Assembly (NCBI RefSeq): GCF_000513115.1
Contig: NZ_BAUU01000006.1
Coordinates: 62,001 to 126,000 of the forward strand
DNA length: 64,000 nucleotides
Direction: 5' to 3'
Source: Halalkalibacter hemicellulosilyticusJCM 9152
GTDB lineage: Bacteria > Bacillota > Bacilli > Bacillales > Bacillaceae_D
Positions 36,477 through 48,072 of this stretch are shown here, in pieces. Both the position numbers and the translations under genes were made by a program. Under the pieces are notes generated by a model. It did not search any database. It was given only the letters and a program-made list of their open reading frames with translations, and was not told the DNA's origin. The stretch's first letter is position 1, and each line of letters begins with the position of its first letter.

Positions 36477-36512
36477 CTTTTTTAGTGACCTTGATAAAGG
36501 GGTGAAGCTAAG

Positions 36513-37388
36513 GTGAGAAAAGTGATTGTAGCAGCAACGCAGATGAGTTGCACACAGCATATTCAAGAAAACATTACAAAAGCGGAACGTCTAGTCAGGG
36601 AAGCTGCTAGCCAAGGTGCACAAATCATTCTTCTTCAGGAATTATTTGAAACACCGTACTTCTGCCAAAAGGAAAAGGTCGACTATTACCAACTAGCTAC
36701 GACGGTTGAACAAAATTTGGCGATTCGCCATTTTCAAAAGGTGGCAAAGGAACTAAAGCTTGTTTTGCCGATAAGCTTCTTCGAACGAAAGAACAATGCT
36801 CGCTACAATTCATTAGCTGTTATTGATGCTAATGGGAGTTTATTAGGTATTTATCGAAAAAGCCATATCCCTGATGGTCCCGGTTATGAAGAGAAATTTT
36901 ATTTTAACCCAGGTGATACAGGGTTTAAAGTATGGGAAACGGCTTATGGGAAAATAGGTGTAGGAATTTGCTGGGATCAATGGTTCCCAGAGGCGGCTAG
37001 AAGTATGGTGCTAATGGGTGCAGAATTATTATTTTACCCAACGGCTATCGGATCAGAACCGTATGATTCGTCGATTGATTCAAAGGATCATTGGCAAATG
37101 TGTATGCGTGGACATGCTGCATGTAACCTTGTCCCTGTCATTGCATCCAATCGTATCGGAGTGGAGCAAGAAGAGGATTCTTCCATTACCTTTTACGGGT
37201 CGTCCTTTATCGTTGGTCCACAAGGGGAAAAGCTAAAAGAGGCGAATCGAACTGATGAGTCAATATTAGTAGAAGAGTTTGATTTGGATCAGCTTGACTT
37301 ATTACGAGCAGAATGGGGACTGTTTCGTGATAGACGACCAGAATTGTATAAAGTACTAACAAGCTCTGATGGTGAATTAAATAAGTAA
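36513..37388 (+). CDS. aguB: N-carbamoylputrescine amidase
   Basis: The 291-residue nitrilase-superfamily enzyme hydrolyses N-carbamoylputrescine to putrescine. The catalytic triad is visible as E43 (LLQELFE), the lysine in YRKSHIPDGPGY and the cysteine in GVGICWDQWFPE. Together with aguA it completes the two-step route from agmatine to putrescine. No arginine decarboxylase is encoded nearby. The GTG at 36513 follows AAGGGGTG. Confidence 0.95.
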   Translation: MRKVIVAATQMSCTQHIQENITKAERLVREAASQGAQIILLQELFETPYFCQKEKVDYYQLATTVEQNLAIRHFQKVAKELKLVLPISFFERKNNARYNSLAVIDANGSLLGIYRKSHIPDGPGYEEKFYFNPGDTGFKVWETAYGKIGVGICWDQWFPEAARSMVLMGAELLFYPTAIGSEPYDSSIDSKDHWQMCMRGHAACNLVPVIASNRIGVEQEEDSSITFYGSSFIVGPQGEKLKEANRTDESILVEEFDLDQLDLLRAEWGLFRDRRPELYKVLTSSDGELNK

Positions 37389-37402
37389 CGTATTTGACCT
37401 GT

Positions 37403-37460
37403 TAATGAAGACCTGAATGATCAAAGGGTGCTTTGTTAATAGGTCTTTATTATTTTTTTT
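37403..37460 (+). terminator. Terminator of the aguAB operon
   Basis: AAGACCT (37408-37414) pairs with AGGTCTT (37441-37447), with a small AAAG/CTTT stem inside and a run of eight T downstream. Confidence 0.6.
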
Positions 37461-37473
37461 GAACCTATACAAC

Positions 37474-37508
37474 AATATTAACTAGTTAGATTGAATATTA
37501 ACTAGTTA
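37474..37508. promoter_or_regulatory. Tandem palindromic operator candidates
   Basis: AATATTAACTAGTTA occurs at 37474-37488 and again at 37494-37508. Each copy contains the perfect palindrome TAACTAGTTA, and the copies are 20 bases apart, about two helical turns. They lie 47 bases before the GGDEF-EAL gene start. Confidence 0.55.
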
Positions 37509-37554
37509 TTAGGTACTATTAATCTAGATGGATATAGGGAATGGAGGTACAACT

Positions 37555-40204
37555 ATGAATATAAAGCAATTCCTTCCCCATTCGTTAGGGCATTATGTAA
37601 ATTTTTCACTGTTGTTTATTATTACTTTTATATTGAAATTGTACAACCTCCCCTTTATGTTAGGTGTTACGATTAGTTTAGCGAGTGTAGGGTTGTTTTT
37701 AATTTTAAGATTATATGGTGTACAAAAAGCGATTATTTCCGCGGTAATAATCCATTTTCTATTCGTTTTATTTTTTCAAACGTCAGTATTCGATATTGTT
37801 TTTATTTTGGAGATTATTTGTGTAAGTGTTCTAGCGACATTTATGAAGCGGGGTAACCTTGTTTTTTGGGACTTATTATTTTGGGTTTTTGTCGGCGGGC
37901 CGCTTTCCGTTCTTATCTATCATTTGATGTATGTTCAACATATTGAAAATGTATTTTATTTTCAGTCGATGATCAATGTGACGAACGGATTATTAAATGC
38001 ATTGCTAGCCGACATTCTATTAGCCTATATTCCGTTTCATAAATGGATGACAAGTCGCCGTGATCAGCGAAGAGGAGAAATGTATATTCATCAGATACTT
38101 TTTCATTTTTCTATTACGATGATTATTGTTCCCTTTTTACTTATTGTCGGTATTACGAACTTACATTCCCATCAATTGGAGAAGGGGCAAGCGCGACAAA
38201 TTGCGGTAAATACCGTTAATAGCTTTGAACTGGAGCTTTTAAATTGGCGTCAAGATGATTTAAGGCGATTACAATTACATGGGGCAGTACAAAGAGGTTA
38301 CATAGAAGATATCATTCAAAAGTATGCAGGTGATGAATGGTATAACGTTGTTGTTCTTGATAATGATAGTGATGTGATTATTGCGAGCGGTCTATCAAGT
38401 GGAGATATACATTCTGCGAAAGAATATGAAGAGATGTATGAAAAAAGGGAAATTTCGCCTTACTTTTATCGGTATATTCCGTATGAATCAGAAAATGAAT
38501 TAATGAGATGGGGAGAAGGTTATTATCTTTATTGGCGTGATTTAAACGTTAGCAATTTGTCGGCTGTTGTCGTATTCCCTTTATCTTATTTCCAACAAAG
38601 AATGTTTGATACATATATCGACCAATTTCAAACGTTTATTGTGTTTGTCGTTCTTGCTATGGGGATTGCTTATTTGTTAAACCGCTTGTTAATTCGCCGT
38701 TTAAACAATTTAGCGGCAACGACGACGGGACTTCCGCGAAAATTACAGCAAAAGAGCGTGATACATTGGCCGAATACAAGGGTATATGAACTTCATTCAC
38801 TTGTTCGGAATTTCAAACATATGTCGACGAAGCTTGTATCGATGTTTAATGAAAAGGAGGACATGAATGAGCAATTAAAGGAACAGGCATCACAGCTGAG
38901 AGAGTCGGAGAAGTCATTACATCAATATGCCTATTATGATATGCTAACAGGTTTACCTAATCGCTTGCACTTTCAGCAGTATTTACAGGAATTGATAAAA
39001 ACGTATGGTGAAGATCGGTTTGCGGTTATATTTGTCGATTTAAATCAATTCAAACAAATTAATGATACGTTAGGTCATGTAGCTGGGGATGAGCTATTGA
39101 AAAAAGTGGCTCAACGTCTTGAGGAAACGGTGTCTGATAATGTGAAAGTGTTTCGGTTAGGCGGTGATGAATTTACAGTTGTTGTTCATCCCGTCTCAGA
39201 TGAAGATTTAAGGCAATTAGCGAAAAAGCTAGAGGATCTCTTTATTGATCCGATCGATGTGATGGATATGACCCTCTATGTTAGTGCGAGTATGGGGGTG
39301 AGTATGTACTGATAACGGAAAAGATGTTGATACGCTTGTTAAGTTTGCAGATATGGCTATGTATAGCTCTAAGGACCAAGGAGGCACGGCAATGCGCTTC
39401 TTTGATGAGAGTATGCAGTCACAATTTGAAGAGAAAATGCTGATCGAAAATGGGTTAAGAGATGCGTTGCGGCATGATCAGTTAGAATTGTATTATCAGC
39501 CGAAAGTAGCAGCTGACAATGGTTGTATAACAAGTTTAGAAGTACTGATGAGATGGAAGCATCCTGTTTTAGGAACAGTCCCTCCAAATAAGTTTATTAG
39601 AGTGGCTGAAGAAGTAGGTATTATTTATGAAATTGACCGTTGGGGATTATTTAAAGCATGCGAAAGAGCGAAGGAGATCGAACGAGAATTAAATAATCCA
39701 ATCGCTGTTTCCGTTAATATTTCAGCTAAACATTTCCATCAGGAGCATATTCTAGACATTTTAAAACAAGCATTAGCAGAATCCAAGCTGGATCCTTCGC
39801 GTTTGAAAATTGAAATAACAGAGAGTGTTTTTAATAAGGATCTTAAAGGAATTATTTCAGTAATGGATCAAATTCAACAATTAGGTGTGAGTGTTTCTAT
39901 TGATGATTTTGGAATTGGATATTCCTCCTTGAATCAACTGTTACATTTACCAATTAATGAAGTGAAGTTAGATCGACAGTTTATTACAAACATTCACCAT
40001 GATAGCAAAAAGGCTTCCGTTGTCAAAATGATTGTTGATCTGGCTAAGACACTACAATTAAATGTTGTAGCAGAAGGGATTGAAACAAAAGAGGAAAGTC
40101 AGATTCTAAACGAATTAGGCTGTCATGAACTTCAAGGCTATTACTACTGTAAACCGTTGCCCGAGCAAGAGATCATTAATTTCTTAAAAGGAAAGCAAGT
40201 GTAA
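37555..40204 (+). pseudogene. Membrane GGDEF-EAL cyclic-di-GMP enzyme, frameshifted
   Basis: An N-terminal membrane region of about six spans (1-165) and a further span pair enclosing an external sensor domain (about 190-375) lead to a GGDEF domain with intact RLGGDEF and an EAL domain with EVLMRW, NISAKHF, EITES, DDFGIGYSS, KLDRQF and AEGIE, so both activities look intact. The frame breaks at 39312. Adding two bases after ATGTAC gives SMYPDNGKDVDTLVKFADMA and restores the fusion, about 883 residues. GGAGGT at 37543 sets the ATG at 37555. It would make or break down c-di-GMP in response to an external signal. Confidence 0.88.
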
Positions 40205-40361
40205 TCATATGAGTGATTTAGATATGAAACGATTTAGGGATTCAGTGGTGAGTTCGTTACACAAAACTAAACCCCGTTGTAACGGCTCCACACAACGTTA
40301 ATAAGAAAAGCCACTATCGCGTTTTTCTTAATGGACTTTGTATTAAATGAGAGGGATTATA

Positions 40362-41678
40362 ATGAGGAAATGGATGGTTGCGCTTATAGTGTTATTCCTG
40401 TGTAGCGGTTGTGTAGGCGAACTTCAGGTTGATGATGAAATAGGGCAAGAATTAGATCATGAGAGATCTCAGTCGTGGATGGAGGAGGATGTTCAATTAA
40501 CATTATGGTCATTTTATGATAGCGGTTGGGAGTATTCGATTGCTGATTTTACGAAAAGGTATTCGAATGTTTCAATTGAAGTGGAATCATTCCCTTATGA
40601 TAGTTATGCAGATACCTACTTACAGGCCCTATTGTATGGAAATGTTCCTGATATTATGGTTTTTGAGAGTACTCATTTTTCTAAGTTTATCGACCTAGAA
40701 GGATTAGAAAATCTAGCTGAGCCTCCCTATACCTTAACGGAATATGAGCAAGATATAGATGAGTCTTTTAGGGCTATTGGACAATCTTTTAATGAACAGA
40801 AGATATATGGCTTAACGATATCGGCATCGCCAATTGTCACTTTCTATCGGCCGGATATACTAGAGTCCTTTGGATATCCAACTGAACCTGAGGCGTTAGC
40901 AGAGTATATGGCTGATCCAGAACAATGGCTGGAAATGGCGAGGACGCTTAAGCAGGATGGACGGTGGATGATGCAATGGGTAACAGAAATCGTTGACTTG
41001 ACAGCGAAAGATATCGGTTTGTTTGATCAAGAGATGAATTTCATTAGAATGGATCAAGATATTAAAGAGGTTATTGAATTAGCGAAAGTGATTCAACAAG
41101 AAGGGTTAAGTCCAGGGTATAATTTGTATGAATCAAATGGACAGGATGCTTTACGAGACGATCGATTTGCGATGTTCTATCAAGGAAGCTGGGGTGAATA
41201 TCAAATAGGAGATATTGCTCCTGAGCAAGAAGGGAAATGGAAAGCAACGAGACTTCCCCTTGATGTATATGCATTAGACAGTAGTACGATTTTAGCGATT
41301 CCGTCCGCAAGTGAGAATAAGCAAGCGGCGTGGGCTTTTATGGAATATGTTGCCTTCGAGCATTCTATGCATGGGACATACGGTGTCGTTCCAAGTTATA
41401 TTCCAGCTCAAGAGGTTCCTGAAACGTTAGAGCAGCAAAGTGAGATTCTTGGTGGACAACAGGTTCAGCGTCTCTATCTTGATATTATGGAAAACATTGA
41501 GATGCCACGTTTAACACCTATTGACGAACAAGCAGAGCGAATATGGCATGATTATTTAGGGCAAGGTGTAGCATGGGATATTGATTCTGAAGAAATTATG
41601 GAAGAAATACGAATGAGAGTAGAAGATGAGTTAAGTAGAGAAATTAGTATTTTAAGAAGACATGCGAATCTGGATTAA
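40362..41678 (+). CDS. Orphan sugar-type ABC solute-binding lipoprotein
   Basis: The 438-residue protein has a lipoprotein signal (FLCSGC, modified cysteine near 17) and the fold pattern of family 1 extracellular binding proteins (VQLTLWSFYDSGWEYS, GNVPDIMVFES, FYQGSWGEY, STILAIPSASENKQAAWAFM). No permease or ATPase gene is adjacent. GAGAGGG at 40349 fits the ATG at 40362 better than the one at 40347. It directly follows the c-di-GMP gene, so it may supply ligand-bound protein to that sensor instead of to a transporter; this is inference. Confidence 0.85.
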   Translation: MRKWMVALIVLFLCSGCVGELQVDDEIGQELDHERSQSWMEEDVQLTLWSFYDSGWEYSIADFTKRYSNVSIEVESFPYDSYADTYLQALLYGNVPDIMVFESTHFSKFIDLEGLENLAEPPYTLTEYEQDIDESFRAIGQSFNEQKIYGLTISASPIVTFYRPDILESFGYPTEPEALAEYMADPEQWLEMARTLKQDGRWMMQWVTEIVDLTAKDIGLFDQEMNFIRMDQDIKEVIELAKVIQQEGLSPGYNLYESNGQDALRDDRFAMFYQGSWGEYQIGDIAPEQEGKWKATRLPLDVYALDSSTILAIPSASENKQAAWAFMEYVAFEHSMHGTYGVVPSYIPAQEVPETLEQQSEILGGQQVQRLYLDIMENIEMPRLTPIDEQAERIWHDYLGQGVAWDIDSEEIMEEIRMRVEDELSREISILRRHANLD

Positions 41679-41710
41679 TCATCATACAATAAGAAAGAAG
41701 GGGAGTTGTG

Positions 41711-42052
41711 TTGAGTGATTCAATAGATGTGTTAGGCGTAATGGTTGATCAAAAGACAAGGTGTGTGCATTATCATACCGAGAAGGATGTTATTGCGATT
41801 AAACATCGATGCTGTCAAACGTATTATGCGTGTATCAAATGTCATCTTGAATTAGCGAATCATGAACCGGCTATCTGGAAAAAAGAACAATTCAATGAGA
41901 AGGCTGTGCTATGTGGAGTGTGTCAAACAGAATTGTCGATCAACGAGTACATGGCATCAAAGTTCCAATGCCCCTATTGTAAACATGAATTCAATGAACG
42001 ATGTTCTTTGCATTATGGCGAATATTTTGAGGTCGATAGTAGGAACGGTTAA
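41711..42052 (+). CDS. CHY-type zinc-finger protein
   Basis: The 113-residue protein matches the bacterial CHY zinc-finger family: VLGVMVDQKTRCVHYHTEKD, HRCCQTYYACIKCHLELANH, then CGVCQ and CPYC pairs, giving enough Cys and His ligands for two or three zinc ions. Function in bacteria is not established. A GTG at 41708 is too close to the ribosome site AAGGGGAG; the TTG at 41711 fits better. It ends 50 bases before topB. Confidence 0.85.
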   Translation: MSDSIDVLGVMVDQKTRCVHYHTEKDVIAIKHRCCQTYYACIKCHLELANHEPAIWKKEQFNEKAVLCGVCQTELSINEYMASKFQCPYCKHEFNERCSLHYGEYFEVDSRNG

Positions 42053-42102
42053 TATGGTAAGATTGGTATAGAATCACATAAATAATAGTTGGAGTTGTTT
42101 AC

Positions 42103-44267
42103 ATGAGTAAAATGGTCGTTTTAGCGGAAAAGCCTTCTGTGGCACGAGATATAGCAAGTGTGCTGAAATGTCATAAGAAAGGGAATGGATACATAGAAGG
42201 GGACCGTTATATTGTGACGTGGGCGCTCGGTCATTTAGTCACATTAGCTGAGCCAGAGAAATATGGAGAACAATATAAGACATGGAAGCTTGAGACATTG
42301 CCGATGCTGCCAAAGCTGAAGCTTGAAATCATTAAGCAAACGAGCAAACAATATCGTGCTGTGCAAGCTCAGTTGAATCGTCAAGATGTGAATCAGATTA
42401 TTATCGCGACCGATGCTGGACGTGAAGGTGAGCTTGTGGCTCGTTGGATTTTAGAGAAGGCACGTGTGAAAAAGCCGATTAAACGTTTATGGATTTCATC
42501 TGTGACCGATCGAGCGATTAAAGAAGGGTTCCAACGATTAAAGGATGGCCGTGAGTATGAAGGTTTATACGATTCGGCTGTCGCTAGAGCGGAAGCTGAT
42601 TGGTATGTTGGGATAAACGGAACACGAGCGTTAACAACGAAATATCGTGCACAATTATCATGTGGTCGTGTTCAAACGCCAACATTAGCGATGGTCGCTA
42701 AACGAGAGCGTGATATTCAAAGCTTTAAACCGACGACGTACGAAGAGTTATTTATTGAGGTTCGTAACGGATTTTCATTACAGTGGCAGCATGCACAATC
42801 AAATGAAAAACGAATGTTTGACAGAGAGAAGTCTCAGCTTATTAAGCAGAAGGTTGAGAAGAACTCATTAGTGATCACGAATGTTGATGTGAAAAAGAAG
42901 AAGACCTATGCTCCTGCTCTCTATGATTTAACTGAGCTACAGAGAGAGGCTAATCAGCGTTACGGCTACTCTGCAAAAGAAACACTTTCGAGCCTACAAC
43001 GTTTATATGAGCAGCATAAGGTCATTACGTACCCGCGTACTGATTCACGCTTTTTGTCGTCAGATCTTGTCGATACACTCGTAGAACGTATTAAAGCTTG
43101 TGATATTCAGCCATTTCGTAAAGCGGTCGTACAAGTGAAACAGCAGAAGCTTTCATCCCGCTTAGCGTGCTTCAATGATAAGAAGGTGAGCGACCACCAT
43201 GCGATTATTCCAACTGAGCAGCTGTCTCAGCTTCGTTACCAGATAAAGAAGCGAAACTGTATCGTTTAATTGTTAGACGCTTTTTAGCTAATTTATTACC
43301 TGCCTATGAATATGAACAAACGACAATCTTAGCCGAAGCGGCTAAAGAACGTTTTACGGCTAAAGGACAACGCCCATTAACAATAGGATGGAAGGTCGTT
43401 AATGATCAGGAAGACCAAGAGCAAAAGACAATACTGCCGCAGGTGACAAAAGGTGACACGCTAGCTATTAAAAAGGTTTCTCTAGAAAAAGGGCAAACCA
43501 AACCACCTGCAAGGCTTTCGGAAGCGACGTTATTAAGTGCGATGGAAAAGCCAGCAGCCTTTTTAGAAGAAGAAAGTGCCGACCTTGTTAAGACGTTAGG
43601 TGAAACAGGTGGAATAGGGACAGTAGCTACGCGCGCCGATATTATTGAAAAGCTGTTAAATACACAATTAATGGAAAAACGCGGAAAGGAATTAGTTATA
43701 ACGAAAAAAGGGAAGCAGCTACTTGAGCTTGTTCCAAGTGAGCTACAATCACCGGCATTGACGGCACAGTGGGAGCAAAAGCTTGACCAAATTGCGAAAG
43801 GAAAGCTAAATAAAACAGCCTTTATTGCAGAAATGAAGCAATATGCGACAACGATTGTGTCAGAAATTAAACAGAGCAAACAAAGCTTTAAGCATGATAA
43901 CGTCACAGGAACCCCTTGTCCACAATGTGGAAAACTATTACTTGAGTTGGAAAACAAGCACGGGAAACGACGTGTATGTCAGGATCCGGCCTGTGGATAT
44001 AAGAAAAACATTTCCAAAACGACTAATGCCCGTTGCCCTAACTGTAAAAAGAAGATGGAGCTATGGGGTGAGGGAGAAGGTCAAATGTTTGCTTGCGTTT
44101 GTGGTCATCGAGAAAAAATGTCGACCTTCCAAGAAAAACGGAAAAACAATCAACATAAAAAAGTGTCAAAGCGAGAAGTGAATCAATATATGAAAAAGCA
44201 AAAGGAAAGTGATTTTACGAATTCAGCTTTAGCAGATGCGCTTTCGAAGCTGAAGCTAGATAAATAA
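42103..44267 (+). pseudogene. topB: DNA topoisomerase III, frameshifted
   Basis: The type IA topoisomerase has the TOPRIM motif DAGREGELVARW (about 105-116), the catalytic tyrosine in ITYPRTDSRFLSS (about 305) and two C-terminal zinc ribbons (CPQCGK ... CQDPACGY and CPNCKKK ... CVCGH). The frame stops at 43269, but the adjacent frame carries LPDKEAKLYRLIVRRFLANL. Adding one base near 43237 restores continuity and gives about 721 residues, close to B. subtilis TopB. It decatenates and relaxes single-stranded junctions during replication and recombination. Confidence 0.92.
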
Positions 44268-44291
44268 GAGTATTGAAAAAAGAAGTGTTTA

Positions 44292-44339
44292 AAGGATACT
44301 GAAAAGTTTGATGTTTAACTTTTCGGTGTCCTTCTTTTC
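44292..44339 (+). terminator. Terminator of topB
   Basis: AAGGATACTGAAAAGTT (44292-44308) pairs with AACTTTTCGGTGTCCTT (44317-44333) with wobble pairs, then CTTTTC follows. Confidence 0.75.
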
Positions 44340-44468
44340 ATCCCACAGAAGACTACATATATTTTTTTCCGCTACGTTCTCTACATTCCGATTCTCAATT
44401 AAACACTATTGTCGTGTTCTAGTCTTAATCGTTATAGCACATAATAATCGTAATTTATGAATATTTTA

Positions 44469-44497
44469 TTGAAATAAGAGATTAAGTTCCTTATAAT
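44469..44497 (+). promoter_or_regulatory. Promoter of the hemicellulose locus
   Basis: TTGAAA (44469-44474), exactly 17 bases, TATAAT (44492-44497). It is the best promoter in the 44340-44635 spacer. Confidence 0.75.
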
Positions 44498-44515
44498 GAA
44501 AAGACAATCTTAACT

Positions 44516-44531
44516 ACCATACTAGTATGGT
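44516..44531. promoter_or_regulatory. Operator candidate, 16-base perfect palindrome
   Basis: ACCATACTAGTATGGT is perfectly symmetric and lies about 12-28 bases after the expected transcription start. This position suits a GntR- or LacI-type repressor responding to a sugar acid or xyloside. The regulator is not encoded beside it. Confidence 0.55.
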
Positions 44532-44635
44532 GAATGGGAGAGTTCATAAGGAAAAGGTTTAAATGATAATGTGAAAGGGACAATAATCGAAGCACAAAAG
44601 TACAGTCTAAAGCTGTAGAAAGTGAGCTGATTGTT

Positions 44636-47600
44636 ATGCTGAATAAGCAAATTCTATTTAATGATGGTTGGGAGTTTGCCAAGAGTCGTTTAGATGTAGC
44701 GGAGGATGAAAACCTTTCATTTGAGCCTATTGATCTTCCTCATGATTGGTTAATTTACGATACGTCAAACTTGTATGAAACGAGTATTGGTTGGTATCGA
44801 AAAACATTCCATTGTCAAAGGAATCGACAAATGTTCCTGTATTTTGAAGGAATTTATATGGATTCTTCAATCTATGTAAACGGTCAATTTGTCGGAGAGT
44901 GGAAAAATGGCTATTCCTCCTTTGAATACGAAATAACAAATGCGCTTGTAGATGGTAAAAATGAAATCGTTGTCAAAGTAGTCTTTCAGGCACCTAATAG
45001 TAGGTGGTATTCAGGTGCAGGCATTTACCGTAATGTATGGTTGAAATCAAGAAGTGATCATTACATCGAGTCAGATGGAATTTATGTTTCTACTAGTGAA
45101 ATGGATGGCGGTTGGAAAGTTGAGGTTGAAACGGAGCTCAAGGTGGCAAATGACGTTATCGTTTCCCATCAATTGTTGTATAAGGGAAAGGTGATCACAA
45201 CGACCGCTGAACAAGTGTCGTCAACTAATCAAATAAATGAACAGAGTTTATTTGTAGTAAATCCAAAGCTTTGGAGTGTGAATGAACCGAACTTGTACGA
45301 GCTAGAAACGACGCTTTCTTTAGCTGATGAAAACCGTCAAGGGAAGCTATTGGAAGCGGTTTCGACTACAGTCGGATTTAGGACTGTTCAATTAGATTCA
45401 CAATATGGGCTCTTTGTGAACGGGGAAAAGGTGAAAATAAATGGTGTTTGCGAGCACCATGATTTAGGGGCATTAGGCGCGGCTTTCAATAAGACGGCAT
45501 TAAAAAGGAGACTCGTCATTTTGAAAGATATGGGTGTAAATGGAATACGTACGGCTCATAATATGCCAGCTGTAGAATTAATGAACTTAGCAGATGAGAT
45601 GGGATTTTTAGTTGTTTCTGAAGCGTTTGATATGTGGGAAAGACCGAAGACGAAATACGATTATGCACGTTTCTTTAAAGACTGGGCATATAAGGATGTA
45701 AGGAGTTGGGTAAGACGAGATCGCAATCATCCAAGCTTAATAATGTGGAGTATAGGGAATGAAATTTATGATACTCATGCGGATGAAAGAGGTCAGGAAA
45801 TCACAAAGCAGTTCATGGAATATGTAGAAGAATTTGATCCGAAACAAAATGGCTATGTGACAATTGGTTCAAACTACATGCCATGGGAAAATGCTCAGAA
45901 ATGCGCTGACATCGTCAAAGTTGCTGGCTATAACTATGCAGAAAAATATTATGAGAAGCACCATGAGGAGTACCCTGATTGGATTATTTATGGAAGTGAA
46001 ACGTCTTCGGTTGTGCAAAGTCGGGGAGTTTATCATTTTCCATTTGAGCAATCGATTTTAGCTGATGACAATGAACAGTGCTCTTCTCTTGGGAATAGTT
46101 CAACGAGCTGGGGGGCTAAATCAGCTGAAGCGTGTATCATTGCAGAAAGAGACACGCCATTTTCGTTAGGGCAATTTTTATGGACGGGCTTTGATTATAT
46201 TGGTGAGCCGACGCCATATCATACGAAGAATTCATACTTTGGGCAAATAGATACAGCTACGTTTAAGAAGGATGCGTACTATATTTATCAAGCTGAATGG
46301 ACCGATTATCGAACAAGACCGATGGTGCACATCTTCTTACTGGGATTTTAATAAAGGTCAGATTATCGATGTTCGTGTTTGCTCGAATGCTCCAAAAATT
46401 GAGTTGCAATTTAATGGAGAAACGGTTGGGACGCATCATATTGATCATGAAAATGGCACGGACCTTGTCGGTTGGTGGAAGATCCCGTATGAAGAAGGTG
46501 AGTTAAAAGCGGTTGCCTATGATGAGCAGGATCAGGTGATTGCAACAGATATAAGAAGGTCATTTGGAGAAGGAAAGGACATTCGGTTAGAGCTAGATAA
46601 GAACCAGCTTAAAGCGAATGGGACAGATTTGGCCTTTATGGAAATATCAATGATTGATAAAGATGGCAACCGAGTCGAAAATGCTAATAACCGTGTTGAA
46701 GTAACGATATCTGGCAGCGGACGGTTAGTCGGACTCGATAATGGTGATAGCACGGACTATGATCAATATAAAGGAACAAGTCGCCGGTTATTTAGTGGAA
46801 AGCTGATGGCGATCATTGCAGCAAAGCTAGAACCAGGAGATGTTCATATTAATGTATCTTCAAAAGGGTTACAAAGTGAACAAATAACGATAAAGTCGAT
46901 TGCAACAGATGAAGATGTGGTAGGCGTTTCAGCATTTATGGAAAATGAACGTATGCCTGTTGTAATGGGTAATGATGACGAAATTCCATTACGTAAAATA
47001 GAGATCGTCAGCGACGATGGCCAACAGTTAGATCCGAATAATAAAAAGCTGACTGTAACGGCTATACTGCATCCAGAACATACGTCGTATCAAGAGGTGG
47101 AATGGAGTGTAGTAACAGACAACGGTAGTGAATCGAACATAGCTAAGGTAGAGTCTAATGGTCATCGTGCGAACGTTACTGCATTAGGGGATGGAGAATT
47201 TCGCATACGCTGTACAAGCAAAAATGGGACAGAAAAGACGAAGCTTATCTCGCAATTAGAACTGAAAGCAGTAGGACTAGGGACTGCCTATAAAGATGCG
47301 TACGGATTTATTTCGGCAGGGCTTTATGATTATAGCCAAGGTGAAGTGACAAATGGAAACGAACGAGGTGTAGCGACAAGTAGAGATGGTCAAACACAAG
47401 TCGGCTTTCGAGATATCGACTTTGGCGAAAGTGGCTCTGATACGATAACGATTCCGATATTCGCCTTGTCGAGTGAGGACTATCCTATTCAAATTTGGGA
47501 AGGAATGCCTGAGGAAGAAGGGAGCTCGATAGTAGCAGATGTCGTTTACCAAAAGCCATCAAAGTGGAATGTGTATCAAGAAGAAACATTTAAGTTGAAC

Positions 47601-48053
47601 AAGAAGTTAAAAGGGATTACGTCGCTTTGTTTTGTGTTAAATAAAAAGGTGCACATTAAAGGCTTTTCTTTTGAAAAGCAAAATCGTGCATTTGAAACGA
47701 ACTTGGCGCTTGATGCTGATCATATTTATGGAGATTCTTTTGAGTTGAAGGGTCAAACGGTAGAAGGAATCGGAAATAATGTTTCGTTAACATATGACTC
47801 AATTGATTTTACGACAGAAGGGACGTCGTCTATTACGGTTTACGGACGTGCTCCTGTTGATAAAAATACGATCCAAATCCGGTTTGAAAATGAAGAAGGT
47901 GAATCAAGTCAAATTGTTGAGTTTGATCAATCAGCTAACTATAAAGAAAAAACATTTGAGTTAGAAAAGGTTAAGGGTCTTCAGAAAGTTACCTTTGTCT
48001 TTTTACCAGGGTGTCATTTTGATTTTGGATGGTTCAAATTTAATCAATTTTAA
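44636..48053 (+). pseudogene. GH2-family glycoside hydrolase, frameshifted
   Basis: The N-terminal jelly-roll, Ig-like and TIM-barrel domains of GH2 are clear (DLPHDWLIYDTSN, RTAHNMPAVELMNL). Acid/base E is in MWSIGNEIYD and nucleophile E in IIYGSETSSV. The frame stops at 46351. Two more bases, for example CC, give MVHIFPYWDFNKGQI and link to the second half with DUF4982-type, Ig-like and two CBM6-like domains. The rebuilt protein has about 1139 residues, without signal peptide, so it is cytoplasmic. The family includes beta-galactosidases and glucuronidases; its place before a GH67 gene suggests it trims xylan or pectin side chains. Confidence 0.85.
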
Positions 48054-48072
48054 AATAAAGGAGTGTTCAATA

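Noticed and set aside
41862-42071. Second ORF inside the CHY zinc-finger gene
   Set aside because: Shifted shadow of the zinc-finger frame, without its own ribosome site.
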